A model generated the notes under the pieces. That model was given only the letters and a program-made list of their open reading frames with translations. It searched no databases and was not told where the DNA came from. From Maylandia zebra (Eukaryota > Chordata > Actinopteri > Cichliformes > Cichlidae), in the NCBI RefSeq assembly GCF_041146795.1, contig NC_135186.1, forward strand, positions 36,840,867 to 36,904,866: DNA of 64,000 nt. Direction: 5' to 3'. A program made the translations under genes and the position numbers. This document shows positions 1 to 11,619 of this stretch, piece by piece. Positions within the stretch are counted from its first letter, which is position 1. Each line of letters begins with the position of its first letter.

Positions 1-1550
1 CAGTTCATTTCATGTTATTTTCAGTTTTTCCTTCAGCGTCTCGTTACACTCTGAAAAACTTACCTGCTTAACGCTGATGTGTCTTTAATCCAACCTGTTG
101 CTTCTCTTCAGTTTTTTAAAGTTTTATTACCACGCCGGCTAAAGATGCTGTGTTACGTATCGCAGCCCGCAGGGGCGTCTGACTCAGACCACATGAACTG
201 TATATAAAAGATGGACACATAACATAAAGTCACCAGAACAGCGCTTCCTGAGATTGGCAATATCAGGAAGCGTCTCATAGACATTTCATCCAATCAGACA
301 GCTTTTTACAGCCACAGTCGCCGCCCTCTGCTGGTCATCAGAAAGCAGGTTTAAGGCATTTACGTCTTTCATATACAGTCCCAAGTTTTCATTTTTATAT
401 TCATACTCTTGTTTAAAGCACGAGGAAATGTGTTTTTCTGAGGAGTTGTAGCTTTGAATAAAGGTATAAAATCCCAGTCGGTGTGGTTGTATCACATTCA
501 AGTGTCTGGATTTAAAGACCGCAGTGCTTTCCAGATTGAATACGTGCCCACGTGTTCATTACTCCTGTTTGTGGTTTGAGTTATTTTTAAAGATTTATTT
601 ACTATGATCAACTTTTTAGTTCAACAAATGAGCACATCTGGATGCTTTTCAGCTATTTAAAGATATAATTTGCATTACTGAGACGACTTTTTAGGCCACA
701 TGTATCCCAGCATTAATGAGTCACGCTGGGCGAAGGAATTATACAGATCACACAAACAGAACAGCTTGGAGAGCTTTTTTATTTTAACTGGAATTGAACG
801 GATTAGAAAAGATTGATACTTACTGAAGAGCTGAGATTATGCTTCAAATATAATCTAAAATCCAGTCTTCAAATATGAGATGAAAATTATCCATAAAACT
901 GGCAAATATTTATCATTTCAAATGTAATATAACTGACCCCGAGATGTTTACAAGGTAACACACAGAGCACGAGTTACTCCCTAACCCAAAGCATATTCCT
1001 GTTTGTTTCATGCAGTTTTTGTTGTCCCGCTGAGACACTGATGGGTTTTTCTTTGTGTTTAAACCTAAAATCAGAGGCTTTAATCTGAATGAGAGGTTTT
1101 CCCAGGCGAAATCAAAAATGTAATAATGATAAAGAATAAAAAGGTTGGAAAATTAAACAAAAAATGTGAGTGAATGGAAAAAAACCCATTAACATACAGA
1201 AATGAAAAGATGGAAACTGTTAAATGTGTGATCGTCTCTCAAACAGCATCTACAGATTATGCTGATCCAGACTTTAGGTCACAGATTAGTCCTCAGCAGA
1301 GAAGCGAAAACTCATGTTTAAACCTCTGACGTCCATCATCTGCCGCTCTTCACTGTTGAAGTATGCGGTGCCGTCATGCTCTGATCTCAAGAGCAAACCA
1401 GCGTCATTGATACCTACGAGTGAAGAAGGGATATAAATGGCCTGCAATCTTCAGCAGTTAGTTTACTAGATTTGACCAGGATTTCATCATTAAGGGACGG
1501 GATGACATTTTATGGTTCTTTCCATCCCATGATCTTCACTTAACTCGTGT
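1..1550. other. Intergenic, no gene recognised
   Basis: AT-rich DNA with only short chance open frames. I see no splice-flanked conserved peptide, RNA gene or clear transposon end. It precedes the repeat cluster upstream of ndrg3. Confidence 0.5.
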
Positions 1551-1552
1551 TC

Positions 1553-2000
1553 ATCAGAATCAGAATCAGAATCAGAATGGGTTTATTGCCAGATGTTGAG
1601 GTTTACAACATTAGGAATTTGCTGCGGTGCTTCAGTGCAAACAATAAGAATTAAAGTGCTATGTAGAAAGAAAGATATGTGCATGAGATATACATTAGAT
1701 ATATACATGAGAATAAGAATTAAGAGTGCTACGTAGAAGGATATATACATGAGTGCAGGTGGTGATCAGTGCCAGACATGTTAACAATGAGAGAAAAAAT
1801 GGTGAAAATATTCAGGACAGCAACAGTTTTGAGACACCTGTCCTTTGATAGATGTGTCAGTGTGTGTGCAGTGACACAGAAAGTGTTGTGTTCAGGTCCA
1901 GTCAGCCAGATGGTCTCACTGTGCGTCCGCAGACCACCGGGACATTTCCTGTTGGCACAGACTGTGTTACACACTACAGTCCACTGAGCAGCAACATAAA
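1553..2000. repeat. Short (CAGAAT)n tract and adjoining interspersed-repeat-like DNA
   Basis: A short CAGAAT repeat at 1553-1578 leads into sequence with a GGGTTTATTGCC segment. I recognise this layout as a common dispersed repeat in fish genomes, where such a tract precedes a 'tttattgcca' segment. Internal near-duplicated stretches (ATACATGAGAATAAGAATTA-like blocks at about 1640-1750) support a repeat. The family and right boundary are not determined. Confidence 0.35.
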
Positions 2001-2499
2001 AATGGTATTTCCAGGATTTTATAGACGAGCTGGGACAGTAAGGATTGCATCATTAGTCTGATAAACAGGCCTGTAATCTCCACACAATTTCCAAAAAACC
2101 CAGGACAACAGCCTGTAAGACAGATCAGCTGATCAGAATATAAATGCAAAAACACAGTCCTGGTGGATAAAGCTGCTCAGAGGAACTAAGGTCTTTGATC
2201 CATTTGTTTCTGCATGGTGACCAATATTTGAGCTTAATCTCATTGTGCTGGACGATTTTCAGCTGCTGCTGAAATAATTTGGACTTTAATTTGGTTTCAT
2301 TTCATCTGTTTTTACAACATGCACAAAAAGAAACCATTCTTTTGTTTTTTCAGTTTGAAACTAAATGCCAGGATTTTGTTTCTCTTCTTGCCAGAAAACC
2401 GAACATCCCATCTGGCTTCCTCACTGGTTAACTCTCCATTACTCCTACATTAATGAAGAAACTACCAACTCAAAGTTGGTAGAGAGATAAAATGTAATC

Positions 2500-2790
2500 C
2501 TGTGTTTTGTCTCAGACTGATTATTATTTCCTGTTCCAACAGGACTGTGCACAAAGCAAGGTCCACAAAGGCATGGATGAGTGAGTTTGGTGTGGAACTG
2601 CGCTTGTGGAAGAATGTTCAAAAACTCTAATAAACCTGCACAAAGCCTTCTTAGAAGAGTTGAAGCTGCTATAGCTGCAAAGGGTGGTCCGACATTATAT
2701 TTGACCCTATGCATTAAAATTGGGATGTCACTCAAGTTCACATATATGTGAAGGCAGACAAGCGAATACTTTTGTTAATATAGTGTGGCA
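2500..2790 (+). mobile_element. Internally deleted Tc1/mariner-like element, 3' part
   Basis: The DNA reads like the 3' end of a fish Tc1-like transposon. It has a GACTGTGCACAAAGCAAGG stretch, a GGCATGGATGAGTGAGTTTG stretch, then a jump to the last part of the transposase frame and the terminal ACTTTTGTTAATATAGTGT. The join near 2597-2600 skips the region that normally carries the catalytic DPNP-type motif, so this looks like an internal deletion. No 5' terminal repeat was found, so the copy is also 5' truncated. Family assignment rests on recalled similarity. Confidence 0.55.
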
Positions 2791-3059
2791 TAAATATATC
2801 GTAATATAACAAAGTCATTGCAGGTGTGTTATTAAGGTTTATTAAATATTTCATTCTTTTTTAACACATTTACAGTAAGAGGAAGAACAAACCAATGTCT
2901 CTACATACAGTCATGAAACAGAAAGTACACTCTTTGAGTAACAACATTTAATATATCAGGACATAATAAAAAGCATTGTGTCTATTTCAGGACTTGAAAT
3001 GAGGTAAATCCAACCTTAAACGAACAACACGTGATATATTACACTGTGTCATTGTTTAC

Positions 3060-3660
3060 TCCTCAAGAGGTGTGTACAAAATGTAGTAGTCCCTTACTGC
3101 TCCCATAAAAGTTAAGCAGGTCAGTTGGTTTGATTAACCGATTATCAGGATTTGGGAGCACCTCTGTGATAGAGAGGTGCTGTACAAGAGCATTCAGGTG
3201 TGTGAACACAGTGCCACAATCTTTAAAGTGGTCGATGTTCCAGCAAATTCCCCTCAAGGTCAGACTATACAATGCTCAGAGAAATGTAAAAGATCCCAGG
3301 CTGCATTTAAATGTTTAAGATCAGGACAGGACCATTGAAAGACTGAATGTTAAACAAGTACAGTTTATTGAGCAGATTTGCAGAAGAAAGTCTCGTCTCT
3401 CTAAAAAGAACATGGCAGCACAGCTTAGATTTACTGCATCTTAACAAACCACAAGACTTCTGGAACAATGTCCTTCAGACAGATGAGAGCTAAATGCAGA
3501 TGTTTGCATATATAATGCACAGAACAACACTTGGAGTAAAGCAAACACATCAGTACAAACACCTCACACCAACTGTATGCATGGAGGCTGAGGGTTGGTG
3601 ATTTGGGCACCTTGCAGTTATTGACCATGAACTGTTTTCTATACCAAAGTACTCTGGAGT
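3060..3660 (+). pseudogene. Decayed Tc1-like transposase relic
   Basis: Between about 3400 and 3660 the plus strand carries Tc1 transposase landmarks in sequence order: AAAGAACATGGCAGC, then CTTCTGGAACAATGTCC, ACAGATGAGAG, ACAAACACCTCACACCAACT and GTGATTTGGGCACC. Stops and frameshifts break the frame throughout. The stretch at 3060-3330 appears to be the upstream part of the same element. It is not functional. The adjacent Tc1 remnant at 2500-2790 is a separate, internally deleted copy. Confidence 0.5.
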
Positions 3661-3714
3661 CAAATGCGAGGCCACAGCTAAAGCTCAGATCAAATTAAAT
3701 CATGCAACATGACT

Positions 3715-3960
3715 CAGTGTTGGGAAGGTTACTTTTAAAATGTATTCCACTACAGATTACAGACTACATGCCCCAAAATGTATTTTGTAACATATTCCGT
3801 TACGTTACTAAACGAGAGTAACGTATTCTGAATACTTTGGATTACTTAATATATTACCATGCTTTTACAACTACATGAATGTACTATTGCCGTGTGATTT
3901 ATTACTGTTACTGAAGGTCCGCGGCTCCGAACCGTAGTAAAGGGACCTCTGGCTAATTTG
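3715..3960. mobile_element. hAT-like terminal fragment
   Basis: It begins CAGTGTTGGG, the same 10 bp end as the complete hAT-like element at 38167-39985. Sequence rich in TTACTTTT and GTAACG, typical of that family's subterminal region, follows. No opposite end (CCCAACACTG) was found nearby, so it is a solo or truncated end. The right limit is approximate. Confidence 0.45.
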
Positions 3961-4002
3961 CTAATTTAATCAAATTAAAAACTACAAATAAAGTTTAGCA
4001 GT

Positions 4003-4056
<54 letters not shown>
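4003..4056. repeat. Poly-A followed by (TA)n
   Basis: A run of A from 4003 leads into an uninterrupted (TA)n tract to 4056, directly abutting the LINE fragment that starts at about 4057. Confidence 0.9.
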
Positions 4057-4059
<3 letters not shown>

Positions 4060-4986
4060 TTTGTGGACTGGTGCCAGCTGAACTACCTCCAGATCAACGC
4101 CAGTAAAACCAAGGAGCTGGTGGTAGACTTCCGCAGGCACAAGCATTCTCCACTGCAACCACTGAACATCCAAGGTATGGACATTGAGGCTGTGGACAGC
4201 TACAGGTACCTTGGTGTTCATCTGAACAACAGACTGGACTGGACTCATAACTCAGACGCCCTCTACAGGAAAGGGCAGAGCAGGCTGTACCTGCTGCGGA
4301 GACTCAGGTCGTTTGGAGTGGAGGGCCCACTCCTGAAGACCTTCTATGACTCTGTGGTGGCTTCTGCTATCTTTTATGGTGTGGTCTGCTGAGGCGGCAG
4401 CATCTCTGCTGGGGACAGGAAGAGACTGAACAGGGTGATCCGAAGGGCCAGCTCTGTTCTAGGATGCCCTCTGGACCCAGTGGAGGTGGTGAGTGACAGG
4501 AGAATGGCGGCTAAGCTGTCATCCCTGATGGACAACATCTCCCACCCCATGCAGCAGACTGTGACAGCACTGAGCAGCTCCTTCAGTGGGAGACTGCGGC
4601 ACCCACGGTGTGGGACGGAGAGATTTCGCAGGTCTTTCCTCCCCACTGCTGTCAGACTCCACAACAAAGACTTTAACTGATCAAGCACACACATCCACAC
4701 ATGTGCAATAATACTAAGTGCAATAATCTTTTCTGGCATCGTTGTATTTTTACTCAGTTGTATATAGCATTCGTATTCTATTTTTATCTTATTGTATATT
4801 TTTATTCTATTTTATTCTACTGTATATAGTATATTATTTTATTCTATTCTGTACAGTTGTGTACTGTATTTATTCTTATTGTATTCTAATTTTTGCCTCA
4901 TAACTTTTGCACTGTCCACTTCCTGCTGTGACAAAACAAATTTCCCACGTGTGGGACTAATAAAGGTTATCTTATCTTATCTTATA
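4057..4986 (+). mobile_element. 5'-truncated L2/CR1-type LINE, reverse transcriptase C-terminus
   Basis: The frame from about 4063 encodes the end of a non-LTR reverse transcriptase, with a typical NYLQINASKTKELVV segment, a YRYLGVHL motif and a late RSFLPTAVRLHN motif, ending at a TGA at 4678. One internal in-frame TGA at 4390-4392 sits where the family normally has a Trp codon, so the copy cannot encode a full product. The 3' end has a short AT-rich untranslated tail and finishes in TTATC repeats (about 4967-4986), as expected for L2-like LINE tails. It lacks all 5' domains. The choice between L2 and Rex1/CR1 clades was not settled. Confidence 0.75.
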
Positions 4987-5029
4987 TCAGAAACAAAGCT
5001 TCTGGTGCTCGTGGAAAATTTTGACACCT

Positions 5030-5620
5030 GTTGAGAATATGGCGGCTGATCTCGTGACCTGTTGTTTACGCTGACGTAGCTCCGCCCCGGACTGTCCGCG
5101 TGCTGCTGGTTGCGAGCTCAGTCAGTGAGAGAGGATCCTCGCGACCACGTCGATCTTAACGGCTGTCTTTGACGTTGAAACGGTCACAGGCTGCTGGATT
5201 AAACCGGTAACCTGAGCAGATTCCGGCGTTAACAATACACGGTGAGTAGCGTCTGGTCCGACTCGGCTCGGCACGAACTAATGACTGCTCTTCAGGATAA
5301 TTAACCAGTTAACGGGTAAATGAGCGGGTTAGTTTCAGTGTTAACTCTTACTAGTTAGTGGTGGAGGTTATTAGCTCGGAGAACTAGCTTACATGGCGGC
5401 GGTGTGTTTGGTAACAGGTGTGTGTCGGTAACGTAGCAACGGTCGGTCTGCGGCTTAGCATCCGCGCTCATTAACGTTAAACGTTAAAGATCCTCCACAG
5501 TATAACTCCTGCCACTGTGTGTGTGGGCGTGTGGGCGGACAGCCTCGGTACATCCCGTTAAGCCCAGCCTCGCATCTATTGTTGTTACACGTTAATTAGT
5601 CGGATGGATGTCGGCAGGTG
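5030..5620 (+). promoter_or_regulatory. ndrg3: CpG-rich promoter region and 5' non-coding exon of ndrg3
   Basis: CpG dinucleotides are dense here and sparse on both sides. A CRE-like TGACGTAG lies at 5072-5079, a GC box (CCGCCCC) at about 5082, and a GCGTG core, a possible hypoxia element, at about 5098. A non-coding exon (start estimated near 5105) ends at 5241 and is followed by a consensus donor, GTGAGT, at 5242. The first coding exon is 6.4 kb downstream, leaving a long first intron. NDRG-family genes are known to respond to hypoxia, but the GCGTG match alone is weak evidence. The exact start site cannot be read from sequence. Confidence 0.6.
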
Positions 5621-6024
5621 CGTAGCTGTTTGAGGCGTTTACAAGAACGTCGTGATGAGGCTTGTTTATAGAGCTGGGATTAAATAAATCCGCTCATGAT
5701 GTCAGTCTCCTCACTTTTGCTAGTGCCGCACGTCCTGATCATTTACCTTTGATTTTATCAGCTCGTTTTCAGCCCCTTCTGATATAAAGCTGCAGTTCAT
5801 TCCATTTGTTTATAGTCTGGGCATAATCAATCAATTTTATTGATTTCTTTATTGAGGTTCCTGGCTTAAATGGGGCTGTTCTATATACAGTTAAGGCAGA
5901 GGGTCTGTGTTATCTGACATAACAAATGTCTGTGCGGGTTCCTGAGATTTATGGCCATTAAATGTGTTTCAACAGCATTTTCATAAACCCTGCAAGAATC
6001 ACCGATAAATATTAATGTGTAGGA

Positions 6025-6335
6025 CAGGGGTGTCAAACTCAAATACACAGTGGGCCAAAATTCAAAACTGGAACAAGGTCGCGGGCTAACATTAATATTT
6101 ATGGAGGAAAAAAATCTTCCTCCAGATTTAAGAATGAATCTTTTCTTTTGGACTCAAACAAGTTTTGCTGAAAAACTGATTATGGAACAAGCAAAGCTTA
6201 ATACTAAACGATATATATATTAGCTGTATAATACCAGCAGGCCAGCTCTAATAATAATTTGGTATGGCTTCGCGGGCCAAATGTAATTAGGCTGCGGGCC
6301 AAATCTGGCCCGTGGGCCAGAGTTTGACACCTATG
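6025..6335. mobile_element. Short non-autonomous hAT element, 311 bp
   Basis: The ends are inverted: CAGGGGTGTCAAACTC at the left and GAGTTTGACACCTATG at the right. An exact 8 bp target duplication, GTGTAGGA, flanks it at 6017-6024 and 6336-6343. The 8 bp duplication and CA..TG ends are hAT hallmarks. It has no coding capacity. It sits in ndrg3 intron 1. Confidence 0.85.
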
Positions 6336-8131
6336 GTGTAGGATGAGACCATGTATGAATCTGTAGATGAAGAGCTACAGAAACGCACACAAAGACACTA
6401 AAAGAGCAAATATATGATGACTTTAAGGACTCCTGTGTTAGGCTCACAGCACAGCTTTCTTCTCAGTTTCACAGTCTAATAATAGTAATAATATAATATT
6501 ATATCTCTTGGGTCATTGGGAATTTTGAATTGGTCTTTTAGAACCTATTTCGTTGGTCAGTCCTTAAAAAGCAGGTGGACAAGCAGAAGCCCACAGACTG
6601 GGAGGCAGGGATGAATCTCCAGAAGCTGATATAAGCCTCTACAGTCACTATATCACAGAAACATGTAAAAAATAATAATAAGAGAAATAAAAACTGAAGC
6701 TGCGAATAAATGAAACACAAATTTTTACTGCTGGTACCTTGAGCTTTAATGTAGGAGCGGCAATGCTCAGCCTCGCTCTCATGCTGCAGGCATCGCTGCT
6801 AGAAACTGAGAGGATAGCAAAGTTTAGCATAAACTTATTTAACCTGTTCTTTGTTTCTGTGTTAAACAAACCTGTGGTAGACAGGAGCGGCTCGAAAAGT
6901 CACTTCTTCATATTTCAGTTGATCACACGGTTTATTAAAGGACTCTTAATGGCTTTTCCCCCACTGAGCTTTTAATCACAGTGACGAGTGGTGCTGCTGT
7001 TGCTTTGAGTCCTTTTCTTTCACTCCACCTGGGCTCGCCGCCTCGGTCGTGGCTCCGCCTCGTTGCCACTTGCTGTGAGAGAAGAGGCATCAGCTCACCA
7101 TAAACTACCACAGCACCATCTGTGCTGCTGTTTTAGTCACAAGTGTGCTGCGAAACACATTTTAAAGTCTGCACTCCATTTTTAGACACATGAATGAAAC
7201 CGTCACCACAGACACCTTCACTTGTGTTTACCACACCACTAATAACAGCCTCTGTGTTTCAGTTGCCTCACACGCTGCCTTAATACAACACTGAGATACC
7301 ATCAGGAAAGAAAAACTGTTGGTTAGTCAGGGTTGTACCAGTCTGTTTGCTGATTGGAAACAGCATCAGTGGCAGGAACAGACCAATGGCTGGCCAGTCA
7401 GCTTTATTGGGCCTGGACCATCAGGTCATCGGTTTTGTTGCAGACTGTGGATGCAGCAAAGAGCCTGGGGTGGACACAAACCCAGATTCTCACTCCCAGC
7501 TCATCACATAGTGGCTTTTATATGCGAGGCCCATCATTCTCAGCCAGATGAGCTCTAAAAGCGTGCTGTGATGAGCCACATTTGAAATAAATCATGTTGA
7601 AATCAGATGGATTTTTACACTAATTTTGAATTTGAATTTTGCACTGAATTCAAGCTCTTGTTGGACTTTGATATAACTTTGATATAATAGGTAATGTCTA
7701 TATTTTTCCTCAGAATGGTAGTTAAAATAAAAACTGCAGCATGTCTAAGTTGAGGTGTAGTTTTTGGATTCGCCGCGTGTCTCATATCAGGTTGCTGCAA
7801 ATGTTCAAAAGGAGCCTCAACTACTGCATAGAAACAGTCATCCTCCCTGGTCTCTGATCCCCGGTCCTGAGAAGACATTTTCTTTTAGAAGACGCATAAA
7901 TCTGTTTCACCTCAGTGCCGCATAATAAGAGTAAAATCTAATTGTAAAAAAGATCAGTTTAATTTCTGTACCGTTCATGTTTGGGTTTGGGATTGAGCTC
8001 GTTTTGTTTTCAGTTTGAGCTCCATCTGACTCGCACGCCGATTGTGTGTTTGGGTTGGAGCCAAAGTGCCCACAGGAAGCTCAACATCCATCCAAACCAC
8101 TCTGCTGAAACACTGTTACCCAAGCTGTCTG

Positions 8132-8132
<1 letters not shown>

Positions 8133-8223
<91 letters not shown>
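8133..8223. repeat. (CA)n microsatellite, about 45 units
   Basis: Uninterrupted CA dinucleotides in ndrg3 intron 1. The open frames on both strands through it (Thr-His and Cys-Val repeats) are artefacts of the repeat. Confidence 0.95.
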
Positions 8224-8225
<2 letters not shown>

Positions 8226-8572
8226 AGGATGGCTTACTTCCAGCCAGAGATCACTGTTTCCATTAGAGTCACACAGTTGGATTACACAGGGTGAATTGTC
8301 CCACAGGTGGACTGTGACAGAGGCACAGAGACTGGGTTCATCCATCCACGGATGGATGGAAGGATAGAATGTCGGTCCAATGGAAATCAAATTAATTCAC
8401 ACCATGACATTTTCTGGTATTAGTGAAAGTCGATTCCATTCATCTGGATGTGTGATTTTGGGTGGGAGGGGTGTTTCGTCGCTTGTCCAGGTGACCTCTG
8501 CACTCTGAGCCGACTGCAGGTTTCCCCAACAAACGGTGCAGTTGTGTGGTTACTGGAACTAGCATTATTTAC

Positions 8573-8612
8573 TAGCAATGTAGGATTGTTAATATGCAAT
8601 CCTACATTGCTA
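8573..8612. repeat. Perfect 16 bp inverted repeat, 8 nt loop
   Basis: TAGCAATGTAGGATTG at 8573-8588 is followed by an 8 nt spacer and its exact reverse complement at 8597-8612. A second hairpin lies at 8728-8761 (13 bp arms, TTTAACACCTGCA, 8 nt loop). Both are intronic, just left of the hAT-like copy at 8848. Confidence 0.9.
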
Positions 8613-8847
8613 AGATGGTGAAAGATGTACTCTAAGACCTCCTCCTCATTTCAGAGATGTTTCTTTTTCCTTTTCACGTAAGCGTCATCCTTGATTCTCT
8701 GTTTAAACCAACGTTCCTCTGTGTTGGTTTAACACCTGCACACTGGCTTGCAGGTGTTAAATTGACTGACGAGTCCCAGCCTGATGATTTCTGTGTTCTG
8801 CTCTCCTCTAATTTGGTTGTTTGGTTTACCCAATATGTGATTTGCGG

Positions 8848-10193
8848 TAGAGCAGGGCGATATGGCCAAAAATATTTATCACGATATATATTTGAAACGA
8901 TATAACTGACGATATAATTTATGCGAGACAAGATACAACTCCACGACTTTACTAGCGCAAAAAACCCCATCCATTTATTTTCATTTAAACAAGCAGCTGT
9001 TTTTTATGTGCATTAAAGCTTTATAAAAATGTAACAGTGCAAATGCAAATTCCTTGCTGAAAAGCAAGGCATTTCCAGTAGAAATGGGCTGGCATATCCT
9101 GAGTTCACCATGTATAGTATCCACTAAAGTTAAAAAGAGGTGCTTTGCTACATTAAGTGCAGTGTGCCAAATAAAAAAGTCAAATATGTATTTTTCGGAC
9201 TATAAGGTGCTCGGGATTATAAGACACATTAAGCAAAACAAAGCAGTCAGATAAATCAAACTTTACTCAACTCATTCTTCTTGCTTCCTCCACTTCTGTA
9301 CCATTGATTCATTAATGCTGTATTCTATCACAGCTGCTCTATTCCCATGTTGTTGCAGTATATTAATGATTAACCTCGTATTGTGGATGGATTATCTCAG
9401 TTGTTCTCCTGACTGAAGTTTGGTCCGTTTACAGCACATTATATACCAGCTAGTCCAACTTCAGTAACCCTACAAACGTCACTGCTGTTTAGTTTTCTGT
9501 CTTCATTTATGTTGGAAGTCAGAGAGAGGAGCAGAGCTGTACGTTTGAATTTTTTCAGAAATCTCTCAGTCAGAACATGCTATATCATGCTTAGGTAAAT
9601 AGCGAAACTAGCGAGCTAACTTCCGCTAGTTTCCTGCTAACTTCTAACTCCGTTAAATGTAATAAATTTTGTTTTGATGGATGCCTGGATGCTAAACTTC
9701 ATAGTTACACCTGGCTGGCAAAGCAGCAATGCTGATCCTTTTATTAAAGATGAAAGAATTTAGACAGTTTTTAACGCTCAGTGATGCTGCAGTGTTCATT
9801 TGACTTTGGGACCTGAAGTGGACGGCGTTTTGGACCCAGATTACTCCCAGATTTACGAGCGCCTTAGTCCGACAAATACGGCAATAACGACGGCCGCTTG
9901 CATGTTCTACAAAAAAAAGTGCTTTCTTGTGTATCTGACGGACAAACACCAAACCAGTTCCACATCACTGAAGTTGCACCATTTTTACAAACAATTCTGG
10001 TTCATCGGTTTCACTCAACGATCCGCTGTCCCTCATTCTCCGTCGCCGCCATGCTTTTCGGCCACGTGCGTATGAAGACAAAGGCACTGCACATGCAAGT
10101 TTTACCCATATTCTATCGCGATATTTTATTTTCTTATCGTTGCCTAACATTGTACCGGTATTACCGTGAACGGTATAATATGGCCCAGCCCTA
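8848..10193 (+). mobile_element. hAT-like non-autonomous element, copy 1 (1346 bp)
   Basis: It starts TAGAGCAGGGCG and ends GGCCCAGCCCTA, imperfect terminal inverted repeats. The flanks are ATTTGCGG (8840-8847) and ATTTGCAG (10194-10201), an 8 bp target duplication with one mismatch. The same element is present in the opposite orientation at 13500-14942. Copy 1 lacks about 0.1 kb found in copy 2, with the join at about 9439 between TTTACAGCA and CATTATATACC. There is no transposase frame, so it is non-autonomous. It lies in ndrg3 intron 1, upstream of the start codon exon. Confidence 0.82.
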
Positions 10194-10201
10194 ATTTGCA
10201 G

Positions 10202-11607
10202 TGTTGATTTTGGTACATAACCGTGTACGCTATATTAGTTTGTATGAGCTCACGGCCCATTGTTGGTTAGTGGACAACTGTACTGCTGTTGGCTGGGACT
10301 GAGGAGCTCACTTAGATGGGTGAGGAAGTGTTTCTTCCACTGATAGAGCTCCACCTCCACTCTCATGCATCATGGTATTAGGTATTTCATTTATAATATT
10401 GTTTTTAAAATAGTCATGAAAATGTTATTTTTAATTCCATTGAAATTAACCAAGTTAATTTGAAAATAAATTAGATAATTGTGTCATGAATAAGACATCA
10501 AAAAAGAAGAAAACAATGTTCTCACAACTGTTTTATTACATGATGAAACATATCTGTTCCACACTCACACACGTCATGGAAACACATTCACAAAAATGAA
10601 ATTGTCTGTATTAAAGGAAACCTTCAGGAAGAAAACTGTCATCGTTAAATACTTGTGACAGTCACACCTGTGAGATCTTCACAGCTGCTGGATCATAAAC
10701 TTTAATGCCAGCACTCATTTATAAAATCCATTGAATTAAAACTTTGAAACTCTTTAAATTCTTTGTGAGTCTGTTCTAACATTTTATGTGCTCATTTAGC
10801 TCACATGTACCAACTGAAACCAAATTCAGCTCTTAGCAAATCTTTATCTTAAAAACATGCGTGTCCGAAGTTTCTTAGTGGAGTTGTAGCTGTAGTGCTG
10901 CAGTCCACGCAGGGCAAACTAAAGAGACGGGCGCAGCCAACAGAAAGTGCAGCAAAAATGAAAGTTGATGCTGAAGAGAATTTCCAAGCTAGTTGAGAAA
11001 CTGGGTACGTCTCCAGTCAGTGTAAAGAGAAGCTGCCGACAAAGAACAAAGGGGTCAAGGCTTTGGCACAGCGGGCTGTTTCTTTGAGTCTACTTTCAAA
11101 GCTGGATATGAAAGTTTCACGTTTTTGTGCTGGTAAAGTTGGCCTGAAGGGTTACAGGTAAACTACAGAGCTGCCATGTTCAGGCCTGAGGGGCTTTAAG
11201 ACACATGCATGGATAAAATTGGATTAAACATTAGCATCTTGATGTGCCACATACGCCCAGCAGCTTCAGGTCTGAGGCTGTGTGGTTTCCTTCCTGCAGC
11301 ACAGGAATCAGAAGGCTTAGTTTTGGTGAACTCGTTGTTTTAAAGGCTAATAAACTGTAGTAAAATGAGTCAAGTTTTACTTCCTACACAGTTTGTTCTT
11401 AATGTTTGTTTAAAAGTTAAATTGTTGTGGATGTGAAACAGTGTCAGCTGTTTTTTATTTACTTACTTTTGCTTCCTCTTATGCTTCTGACCACCCCCCC
11501 CAAAAACAAACAGGAACGTTGTTTTTATTTATATATGTATTTATTAGAAGTCTCGACAACTGCAAGTAAAACAAACTGTTCCTCTTCCTGTTTGTGTGCT
11601 TTAACAG
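10202..11607. other. ndrg3 intron 1, unique-looking stretch
   Basis: AT-rich DNA between the hAT-like copy and the start-codon exon. I see no open frame with family similarity, no repeat ends and no RNA gene. A run of C at about 11492-11500 is the only compositional oddity. Confidence 0.5.
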
Positions 11608-11619
11608 GTGGATTGTCCT

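Noticed and set aside
8010-8390. Open frames of about 126-128 aa on both strands through 7981-8390
   Set aside because: They consist mainly of the (CA)n repeat read as Thr-His or Cys-Val; no family similarity, and the region is intronic.
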